Position numbers and translations under genes: made by a program. A stretch of 24,535 nucleotides of DNA from Chara braunii (Eukaryota > Streptophyta > Charophyceae > Charales > Characeae): the NCBI GenBank assembly GCA_003427395.1, contig BFEA01000297.1, forward strand, positions 1,563,856 through 1,588,390, read 5' to 3'. Below are positions 16,421 to 24,535 of this stretch, piece by piece. A model generated the notes under the pieces. The model saw nothing but the letters and a program-made list of their open reading frames with translations. It ran no database searches and was not told the DNA's origin. Positions within the stretch are counted from its first letter, which is position 1, and each line of letters begins with the position of its first letter.

Positions 16421-16853
16421 AGGAAGAAGGAGAAGGAAAAAAAAAAAAACAAGGAAGAAGAAGAATGTTATTTCAGTGAATATGGAGGAAATAAGGTCAT
16501 GACCATGGAGCATATGAAGACAAGAAACATTAGGACAGTGTCAAGAAAAGCGAAAGAAAACTATCGCAGTGCATTTTTGCAGCTCGCTGCCACTGTAGTA
16601 ATGTCCATCGCTGCGGCCATGGGGCGACATGGTTACTCGCCTGCATGGCTGTACTACTACATGGCACTACGGTGCTGCTGTGGTACTGCAGCATACTGCT
16701 ACAGTTTTCTGCTGCTGCTGTTCTGCTTCAGCCACTGCTGGGGAGTTTTGATATGCGGATATTTGCAAAGTGGTACGCATACTGGGAGGGAGGAGGGGGA
16801 GTGTCTAGGTGGATTGCAGGAATGAGAGTGTTAGGGTACCATCTCTAGGAAAA

Positions 16854-16972
16854 GCGCACTGAACATTTTCGCGGTTGTAAGATGCTGTAGACCTGCGGAG
16901 CACACTGAATGTTTTCGCGGTCTCTGCGAACGCGCGAACACGTTCAGGAACATCTCCCAAATATGTTTGGGA
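16854..16972 (+). repeat. 46-bp direct repeat plus hairpin
   Basis: GCGCACTGAACATTTTCGCG (16854) recurs as GCACACTGAATGTTTTCGCG (16900). Just downstream TCTCCCAAA-TATG-TTTGGGAGA forms a perfect 9-bp stem (16951-16972). Confidence 0.65.
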
Positions 16973-18417
16973 GAATGCAGCTTTTGTACCCAAGCACGCT
17001 CGGCGGGGGGGGGGGGGTGTACCGGGGCAATTTCCGCCCGGTTGGCAGCCTGGGAGGGCGGGGTGTGATAAGCCAGGCTCCGTTCCTTGCGGCTTCGTGT
17101 ACGCTTCGGAGTAAAGCCCAAAGTAAGCCCCGAAACACGGATCTTAGGTGATCAGGGAAAGTGGGGACCACTTTTCAATTTTGGGATTAAATGCATGCAT
17201 CTTTTGGAATTGCCTCTGTCCTCGTTCAAATCACTCCCACGTGGATGATTAGTGACCGCGTGGGGGAATTCAAGAAACAGTTATGAATTTTGGTTGTTGG
17301 CATTTCAAATTTCCTTTGCGCGCGTGGCCATTTTTGAATTCTTGCTTGCCGTGCAACTCGCTTTTTGCTCTGCATGTGCGCACCAACTCCCCTTCTTGTT
17401 AAGCGCTCCTCTCTGCATACCCCTTCGTCTTCCCCCAAACTCTTCGTCAGATCCTCACCTTACTCGTCGGCACGATTGATTGGTCGTTAGTTGGGATGGC
17501 CAGATCAATGTTGCAAAAGCGAACTTACACGCGCAGCTTGAATGACCACTCCAATTGAACGAAATCTTTCATCGCCCCACCTTCTTCGATCCTTTTGGAA
17601 CCTTCTTCTTTCTTCTGTCCTACTCATCTACACCCCTCGCTGCCCTCATTACACGCCGGTGCCCGACCGCCCTTTGCCCTATCAATTTATGCACCCCCTC
17701 CTCTCTCTCTCTCTTTGATCTCGGCTGCAATGCTGCGCAAGCTATGCGCGAAGACCACGGAGCTGAACAGGCTCGGCGTGCCCAAGGAACGAGCAGAGTG
17801 ACGGCGTGGGGTGGAACAAGCGGTAGACTTGGGGTAAGGCAGTCGGAGGGACTGAGCGATTGTGGAGACGGTGTCCAGCGCATCGGTCCGACACCGCACG
17901 TGGCAGCGGGGGATCCTCTCGGCCGCGTCACGCAGGAGTTGGACCCACCTCATCGCGAGCACACAAATGGAGCTTCCTTAGGTCGCTCCGGCCGAGTGCG
18001 CCAGCCATACCTCTCGCGAGCCCCTACGACAGGATAGGGCCTACGCGAGGCACAACTTACCTCCACCTTACGGGAGATGTCACCTCCCTTCGGTGGGCGT
18101 ATCCCCGCCGAGCTACCAGTCCACAGTACGAAAGCTACTCGGTTGCAATCGCAGAGGTGAACCAATCGAGGGCGTTTCTCGTTTGCTGTAGCATAGGGGG
18201 TACGCGCGGTAATACGCCTATCGGACCCGCACGCGGGCCGACATCTTGGGGGGCTGAAGTCACAAGCGTGGCTCGACGTCGGTCGACCAGGACGCATCCC
18301 ACACACCACGCGCACACCACTCTACGAACACAAAAACAAAACATACGCGCACGCACACATTGCACAAACGACACAACACGAACAACGAGACAGCGCTCCT
18401 AGTCCCTCGGTAGCCAA
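16973..18417. other. gene-poor stretch with weak open frames
   Basis: Frames at 17555-18037 and 17860-18402 are open but overlap in different frames, are Arg/Pro/Thr-rich and show no motif or splice logic. They follow the rise in CpG content and are probably chance. A G run lies at about 17006-17017 and a CT run at 17700-17714. Confidence 0.35.
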
Positions 18418-18780
18418 CCCATAACTTTCCAATGCGGAAATCAGATAGGCGTCGCGCGCGAGACTTGGTATAAAACAGCGCGGACGCAAGGCTAACTCAT
18501 ATCGACTCGCAATGCAGACGTACGCAAGCAGTCGCAATGATGGCGTACTACGTGGTGCCCATAATCTTGCGGCCCTCGTTAATTTCGAGGGTCGCATTCG
18601 ACACTCAAGTGTCGGCTGACACACTCCTTGAGGGTTAATCTCTTCGACGCTGGACAACCGCCGTGCGCGGTTGGAGACCACACCCTCTTCTCCACCCTGT
18701 GCAGAGGGGTTGAGTAGACAGCTTTACGCTGTCGTGGCGGTCGCGCATCAAGGGGTTTGACTTTGACAGCCGCCACGGAC
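18418..18780 (+). repeat. structured noncoding repeat, copy 1
   Basis: It shares an ordered set of blocks with 19058-19400: CCATAACT, GTCGCGCGCGA, GTAT, CTCGC.ATGCAG, TACG..AG, CGC.ATGA.GGCG, GT.GTGCCCA, then a hairpin CGACAC-TCAA-GTGTCG (18599-18614) followed by GCTGA. Other stems are CCCTCG against CGAGGG (about 18573-18591) and CAACCGC against GCGGTTG (about 18654-18673). A TATAAAA at about 18470 could be a promoter element. The blocks look like the LTR or leader of a retroelement but no LTR boundary is visible. Confidence 0.55.
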
Positions 18781-19057
18781 TATAACATCCAACCATGAAA
18801 ACGCAAAAAGGAGACTCACTTCAACCCCCATTAGTTGATGGCCCTCTAAAATGGAAAGGGGGTGGATAAGCCCAAACGACGCGCGCGCGCAGGAGGTTCG
18901 GTATCCTATCCATAGGCTACCCGACATCCGGGATAATGAGGCCCGTACACGGACCCCCAAAGGCTGACTGGAGCTAGTCCTCCGCCCACGTGCCGCTTCA
19001 CGTTACCAAGACCCCAAGTTTACTGGCCGTGTCGCGCTCGTGATCTCGCCGCCTGAC

Positions 19058-19400
19058 CCATAACTCTTTTAGTGCGGGATGCGATGAGTGTCGCGCGCGA
19101 ACCTAGTATATGATCGCGAGGGCGCTGGACTTACACATACTATCTCGCTATGCAGTTCTACGTGAGTAACCGCGATGACGGCGCATTGTGTAGTGCCCAC
19201 ACCCAAATGGCCTACTCTGAGCCAAGGGGTCCCCTTTCGACGCTTAGGCGTTGGCTGAAGCGCGAGCCAATAGGGGTAACCCTTTAGCGCGCGCAAAACC
19301 GGCCTGAGGGCCTTTCCGTCTTCTGCACCCTGAGGTGTCCCAACGGGTGCAGGGCAAGACGGCCCCTAGGGCAGGAGGAAGTTTGGAGCGGTGGTGAGTT
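19058..19400 (+). repeat. structured noncoding repeat, copy 2
   Basis: It starts about 640 bp after copy 1 and carries the same ordered blocks with many substitutions. The counterpart of the 18599 hairpin is CGACGC-TTAG-GCGTTG (19238-19253), also followed by GCTGA: one A-T pair has become G-C and one G-C has become a G-T wobble. Downstream a longer stem is formed by CCGTCTTCTGCACCC and GGGTGCAG-GGC-AAGACGG (19316-19362), broken only by a three-base bulge. Confidence 0.55.
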
Positions 19401-19606
19401 GTCTGGCGCATCACCAGCAACACGCTGACCCTTCCGCCCGGAACTTTATCGTTCCACCAAGATGAATCGCAACAAGGAAAAGAAACAAGAAATTGGCGAG
19501 GGATATCCCCTCCCCCCCCTTCTATTCACCCCAACCTTCGACTGACCCTTAGTACGCGGGCACTTCAGACCACGCTAGCTCCACACGTAGGTACACATGC
19601 ATTGGC

Positions 19607-19648
19607 ACATATATATATATATATGACGATATATATATATATATATAT
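19607..19648 (+). repeat. (AT)n microsatellite
   Basis: Two AT runs separated by GACG. Confidence 0.95.
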
Positions 19649-19858
19649 GCACAAGGGGGATGATTATGTGACGATCACTTCTCACAGTCATAGTGGGTTT
19701 CCTCCTAGCCATACATATATATGCGACCGCAGGGCAGCCCAACCAAAACCCCAAGTCTTTAAACATACTTGCAATCACATCAAAAGTCAGACAAGAGTCC
19801 ACCCACTACGCGGAGTCAACTCCAACCAGTTCCTATACTCATACCCCTCGCTTTAGCC

Positions 19859-19987
19859 ATGCAAACCCCAACCTCCAGCCAACCAACCCCAATTAAATAC
19901 TCATTACCTTTGTTAAATGGCCATTCAATAAAAGTCCGGGTGAAACCCTTAACAAACAAAAAGATCACCAGGGCTAAAGCCTTTTAG
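19859..19987 (+). CDS. short ORF, possible 3' end of a retroelement frame
   Basis: From ATG at 19859 the frame encodes 42 residues including KYSLPLLNGHSIKVRVKPL and TNKKITRAKAF, then TAG. The same frame is open upstream to about 19769. The basic, non-repetitive C-terminus looks more protein-like than its surroundings and lies just before tandem repeats of the kind found in 3' untranslated regions of plant Tat-type LTR elements. It could be the tail of a pol or accessory ORF whose upstream part is lost. No domain is recognised. Confidence 0.25.
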   Translation: MQTPTSSQPTPIKYSLPLLNGHSIKVRVKPLTNKKITRAKAF

Positions 19988-20327
19988 GTTGAGTATGGGG
20001 AGCGAGTAGGAATTGAGTCGTGAGCCAACGAATCGGCAACCGACTTGTTATGAGTGATAACAGATGATGATCCTTGCAGGATGAAGCTGAACTAGCCCAA
20101 GTCCTGAATCGAATGTCCAAGAAAGGCCTGTACCATAAGACAAGTCAATGCCCAAGCTAAATCATCAGCATATGGGGGATGACCCTCCATAACACATTTT
20201 CACCCAAGTTACCTACCAACTAAATCAAAGTCTACCCCTAAGTCAGTGCCCAAGCAAAGGTAGACTAACGGCAGGATGTCCCCTATTCAGGGTGGATTGC
20301 CAGAATCGCCACTTGTCAAAATATAAT

Positions 20328-20725
20328 CTAACTCCTCTAAATCAAGAAAAATTCGGCAGCGCTTCCCGTAGGAAAAGTGCCTTTTCAGAATTTATATCAG
20401 CCTGAATATGAAACCAGAGATAGTCTTTGACTTTCAAAAGTCCAATTTTGTTTAACTCCCCGATTTAGCAAAAATTTGGGCAGCACTCCCCTTTCCAGAT
20501 TTTTACTAAGTCGCATATGAACTTCAGACAAGCTGAACTTTGAAAAGCCAAAATTTGACTAACTCCTTGGATTTGCAGAAATTTCGGCAGCGCTTACCGT
20601 AGAGAAAGTAGCTTGCCAGAATTTATACAAAGCCAAGTATAGCAAAGGATCCCAGAAAATGCAAGAATCGATCTAAGTAAAAAAAGTCAACTTAGAAAAT
20701 GCAGGAATTGACCTAACTCCTATCG
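20328..20725 (+). repeat. tandem repeat with TTCGGCAGCGCTTCCC core, Tat-like 3' UTR type
   Basis: CTAACTCC followed by an AAATC/GATTT patch, AAAAATT and TCGGCAGCGCTTCCC occurs at 20328, 20452 (GGGCAGCACTCCCC) and 20559, with CAGAATTTATA or CAGATTTTTA closing each unit; spacing is about 124 and 107 bp. A partial fourth start (CCTAACTCC) is at 20712. Two AGAAAATGCA units follow at about 20653 and 20693. Similar TTCGGCAG...CCCC tandem units are known from 3' regions of plant Tat/Ogre-type Ty3 elements. Confidence 0.6.
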
Positions 20726-20920
20726 CTCTATTACGAGGCGAGCCTCTAAAGCAACTACCTATCAACCTGACACTTAAACCAAGTAGTAGCCTCACTCAGT
20801 CTCATGCAGGCCAAACCACAAGGGTAAGTACTCTCGCCACCCCAAGTCAAACTTTGCAAACAATAGTTCGTACTCTCTCGATGCTTTATTCCTTTATACC
20901 CAGCTTACATAGGACATAAA

Positions 20921-21744
20921 GTCAGGTCGTCCAATCTTATGGAACCTGCCTGACGCAGTCATTGAGCATACACGAACAGGTTTCACAACTACTTCTCTCT
21001 TCCTTTTGGGCATATGACTAAGCCGTTCATCTTAGAACAAGGCTCAGCCGCCCTGAACTGTTTAATATCCAAATTATATATACCTCTCTGAGCTTGGTGT
21101 TCAAAAGTTGGGCATAGGACTGAGCCGTTCATCTTAGAACAAGGCCCATTCTGCCCAGGGTTGCCTTCAATTATACTCTTAGTTATACTCTCTTCATTTC
21201 ATGACAAGCTATAGCCAGGCCGTCCAATCTTATGGAACCCATGGCTGACTAACTTGTTCATAGATAGCATAGTTTAAACTATAGCCAAAATTTAACCTTT
21301 TGGGTTCCAGCATGTGCGAGGCATTGGGCCAGACCGTCCAATCTTATGGAACATATCTGGTCCTCTGCCAGGTTCGTTTCTCTCTGATCCACTGTGTGCA
21401 GCATGAGTCCAAGGCCGTCCAATCTTATGGACATGCCCTGCCCTCAGCAAGAATTACCCCCTCATAATAAAACAAGAGGGGGGATGAGCCGTCCAATCTT
21501 ATGGACTTGCTCAGACCTCCTCGATCAGAAACAAAAGAAACAGGACAAACCCCAATCAAACACGGCAACCAAACCCTCCAATCTTATGGTACAGGTTCGG
21601 CCCCTGAAAAGTCAGCCACAATCAAACCCTCACAATTCAGAGCAATCAGACCGTCCAATCTTATGGAATTGGTCTGACTCTCCATGCAAACTCAAAAATA
21701 AACACAGCGGTCAGGCCATCCAATCTTATGGAACTGGTCTTACC
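20921..21744 (+). repeat. array of ten nested hairpins with invariant ATCTTA loop
   Basis: Ten units start near 20921, 21022, 21124, 21213, 21326, 21411, 21485, 21567, 21646 and 21709, spaced about 100 bp shrinking to 65 bp. Eight contain TCCA-ATCTTA-TGG(A/T), mostly as CGTCCAATCTTATGGA; two (21022, 21124) contain GTTC-ATCTTA-GAAC, so the inner stem changes on both sides while the loop stays. Outer stems differ between units yet pair: GTCAGG/CCTGAC, AGCCA/TGGCT, GGGCCAGA/TCTGGTCC, TGAGC/GCTCA, TCAGACC/GGTCTGA. Units at 21124, 21411 and 21709 have weaker or imperfect outer stems. The sequences between units are unrelated. It is not a CRISPR: the repeats are short, structured and unequal. Confidence 0.8.
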
Positions 21745-24190
21745 CCATAGGACCCTGTCGGCCTCAAGCAAAACCACCTTTCACCCACCCTTCCCCCCGA
21801 TGCAATTCCCCTATTGTTCACAATCTGCCTTCAGACGATCAACAAAACTGAAACTGCCCTGGCACACGCATTCCTTTACTTAATCTGAATTCAGATCCTG
21901 AAAGTCAAACCAAAGTCAGAGTACAGGATGCATGCAGTACAATCAGTCAAACACAGAAAGAAGTATAGATATGGGTTATACCAGGGTATATAGAGGGAAA
22001 ACAAACGGTTACCTCTCAATTCCCTGCCTCCAGAGCCTCGCCTAGGCTCCGGCAGAGCTCCCGCAATCGGTGGGGCGAACCTCCCACAGAGGCCTTGGCG
22101 CGGATTACGGGTTGCAATCCCGCCTGCCGCCTTCCTCTCAGAACCAATGGACTTAAGAGTAAGGAAGGCAGAGGTAGAAAGGTTCAGTCTCTCAGATACA
22201 AGGAGAGTGCTCTCAGACTCGCAGGAGAGGGCCTTGATTCCTTGATGCGCCTGAGGGCCCCGCAATGGCAGCCAACTTTCAGCAACTTGGTCAAACCTTC
22301 GAGGTCAACTGCCGATGTCGATCTTTTTACTGACCCCTCAATTCGCAGCATCCACTCTCTCTTTCCCGACTCAGTCCCTCTTCTGGGTCCAAACGCCCTG
22401 CACTGCAGGCCGCAATGGTCAACAGCCAGCCGCGGTGATATGCAGTAATACGCAACAATCAACACCAGACAGCGGCTGCAGCAGCTTGTCAGCAGATTAG
22501 CTGCAGCTCGTCCACAGTCAACAAAAATGGCACCCGTGCTCAGTCGATAGCCAGTAGCGTTTGTCTGCAACAGCCAGTCGTAGTATACCACGGTCAGCGG
22601 TTAGGTGCAACAGCCAACCCCTACTCACACTGATCACTTTTAACCAACAGCGACTTGTAGCACACACTCATGTAAAAGGTACAACCCACCGGCCCCGTAG
22701 TCAGCCTGCGTCGCCTGTTGCCGAACCGGCTGATTGCCACTATAACCAGACACCTATTTTCCTCCCCGCGATTCCCTTTTCACCCTCTCTTTAACGCAGG
22801 CTGCTCCCCGAAGCCCCCCCGCGCAGACCTGCATTCCCTATTCGTACAGGCTCGGCCTGCTACAGCAGCCCACTTGTTGGTTTTGCTGCGAACTATTCAC
22901 CCTGCAGTCTATCTGTTCTCCGACTGTTGGCCTCACGCCACTACCGTGAGTCGGAGAGGTAGCCCACCAGTTAGCAGCTAACTTAGCCGTTCCGCAGCTC
23001 GTCTGCCGGTACTCCAACCCGCGAGGTGAGTGGTATCTGTTTGCCAACGGATTCTCGGTCCGCTGCCCACTCCCTCGCTACTCCGGTGAAATGCCCCACT
23101 CCTCGCTGCATACTCTTGGCACGTCTGCGCAGCACGTTTGCCCCCACTCATTCGCTTCCCTTCTCTTCAACTCCTAGCTTTCATTCGCCCGCCTCGTCGT
23201 TCGTCCTGTAACCTCGCTACCGCATCTTTGTAAGGGCCTGCCTCTGATAGGACCAGGTTCACTCAAGGTCATGGGGGGGGGAGAACTTCGCGACAGGCAC
23301 ATACTTCGGAGGGAGGATTCGGACGGCCCACAGGTAAGTCGCTACAGTGTGTAAAGAGAGAAAAAAAGAAAGGGGAAAAAGACTGAATCGTGCACTAAAA
23401 TGAGGAAGGATTCATCGTCGTTTAAATCTTCCCCTAGACTGACTCTAACCCCAATCTGACTTTGGATTCGGGGTCGCCCACCCTGAAAACCCCTGTCGAC
23501 TGCTTTCCCCCGCCCGAATCCGTTCATCAACGAGCGAGAACCCGTTTCCCTCCTGTCGTCTTCGCCTCCTCCATAGCCCGGTGCGGTCATGTTTCATGCT
23601 AACCTCTTTTCTACTAACCGTCCCCCTGAACTAACCATGTCATCGAACTCGCCCCATAAAAAAAAAACCCTACCTCAACACTCGGTCCTCCCGATTTTGT
23701 CACGGATCGGGTAGGAATCCGCTTCTTCTTCCCCCACCGTCACTCCTCCCGCCATGGTTCGTCGCACCCCCTTTCCCTACTAACACCTATCCTACTGAGT
23801 ATCTTCTAGAACTAACCCTTCCATTCACTTCGCCCGGGGCAAGAACCCCGGGATCACTCCTTTCCCCTCACGTTCCCATCCAGGATCGAGAGTATGGGGC
23901 GTTCTCCACTGCGCCCGCCTCCTGCCCCCGCCATCTCCTTTCTCGTAGTGAATGCACCTGGTGCGCTATCCGGCCAGGTTCACCCCCTTCCTTCGCCCTT
24001 CGTTGCTGCGTCCCGCTTCCCGTCTTCTCGCTCCGCCTCCCCTCCCTACGCCAGGCGCTCGTCACCAACTGCCTCCCCGACCAGCGCTGGTCTCCCACAG
24101 CGGCCGGCTGTACAGCGCCCGACCCATTCTCTCCGCCACCTCTTCTAATGCACCCGGACGACCGCGGCGTCCAAGTTCACCCTCTTCTTC
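21745..24190. other. C-rich gene-poor region
   Basis: Open frames here are short, proline- or serine-rich and unsupported. A strong donor-like CACAG-GTAAGT lies at 23331-23337 and an acceptor-like CCCATCCAG ends at 23883, so an untranslated exon and intron are possible. A GGGGGGGGGA purine tract at about 23273-23282 could be a polypurine tract. AATGCACCTGG...AGGTTCACCCCC (about 23951) and AATGCACCCGG...AAGTTCACCCTC (about 24147) are diverged direct repeats about 195 bp apart. Confidence 0.4.
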
Positions 24191-24535
24191 ATGGCTACCC
24201 TGAGGGAACTTCGACGGGAACCAGCTACTGGACGGCCCAGCGAGTCTATCACCTCTACCCCCCAGCCCGATGAGCGATCACCACAGCAGTATCGCTGTGG
24301 CCTCCGCCACAGTGCCCCTTTTGCCCCCGTCGTTCGCTACCCGCCGCACCTGCGGTTGCCCCAGCCCCTGTTGCGCCGCCCTTTCTTCATTCCCGGACGC
24401 ACCCGGCCCGTGTTTGCGTCCGGGTTCTGCTCTTTCCTTCACTGCCCTATCCCGCTGCTGCTATCTCCGTGTCGCCCTGCCAGCCTCTCTGCCCCTTCAG
24501 CCCGTCAACAGGCAAACCTTAGCCCGGCTCCTCAT
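24191..24535 (+). CDS. ORF open at window end, unidentified
   Basis: From ATG at 24191 the frame stays open for 115 codons to the last base. The first 35 residues (MATLRELRREPATGRPSES, then ITSTPQPDERSPQQYRC) look like a polar protein start; the rest is rich in Pro, Arg, Leu and Cys, as expected of a C-rich sequence by chance. It may be the beginning of a retroelement gag or a host gene. No motif is visible. Confidence 0.25.
   Translation, partial: MATLRELRREPATGRPSESITSTPQPDERSPQQYRCGLRHSAPFAPVVRYPPHLRLPQPLLRRPFFIPGRTRPVFASGFCSFLHCPIPLLLSPCRPASLSAPSARQQANLSPAPH

Noticed and set aside
16420-16825. C-terminal half of the 204-codon ORF as a membrane protein
   Set aside because: It passes through an A/G tract and CTG/CTGCTA-rich low-complexity sequence producing Leu/Cys/Tyr runs; not credible as conserved coding sequence.
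17555-18402. Overlapping 160- and 180-codon plus-strand ORFs
   Set aside because: Different frames, biased composition, no domain, no splice context; likely chance in CpG-rich DNA.
20921-21744. CRISPR-like array
   Set aside because: Repeats are short nested hairpins with changing stems and unequal spacing in a eukaryotic context, with no cas genes.

Overview
The window looks like non-coding-rich nuclear DNA from a green plant or streptophyte alga with a large, repeat-filled genome. Evidence: U6 snRNA-derived fragments of the plant type, spliced-looking exons with GTAAGA donors and pyrimidine-rich acceptors, a decayed Ty3/gypsy pol, many short inverted-repeat transposons, poly(A) tails with target-site duplications, long GA/GAA/TG/AAT microsatellites and a scaffold gap. 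A charophyte such as Chara would fit, but this is a guess from style. No bacterial operon, CRISPR array, intact rRNA or intact tRNA is visible.

Layout. 1-441: purine-rich leader and a good first coding exon of a single-pass membrane protein ending in a GTAAGA donor. 442 to about 12350: probably a very long intron or intergenic stretch packed with microsatellites (GA, GAA, AAT, GGA, AAAT, TG), a locally clustered MITE family (CTACCGTCTTC ends), two U6-derived fragments, a poly(A) retroposon with an 11-bp target-site duplication, a 260-bp foldback, a second MITE family with 4-bp TTAA/ATAA target sites, a 740-bp inverted repeat and a broken Ty3/gypsy RNase H region. 12352-13251: two candidate downstream exons, both in phase with the first exon but mutually exclusive as read. 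13260-15600: low-complexity DNA, a 155-N gap and simple repeats. 15608 to about 16420: two candidate exons of an unidentified gene joined in phase 0. 16854-17160: short repeats and a hairpin.

From about 17.5 kb the texture changes: fewer microsatellites, more CpG and diverged tandem units. 18418-19400 holds two diverged copies of a noncoding element that keep matching hairpins. 19859-20720 has a short ORF followed by tandem repeats resembling the 3' untranslated repeats of plant Tat-type LTR elements. 20921-21744 carries ten copies of a nested hairpin with an invariant ATCTTA loop. 22000-24535 is C-rich and gene-poor, with an ORF open at the window edge.

The most striking object is the ten-copy hairpin array. 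Its outer stems differ between copies yet mostly remain complementary, which suggests a structure kept by selection or by the element that carries it. The genes do not form any recognisable pathway.
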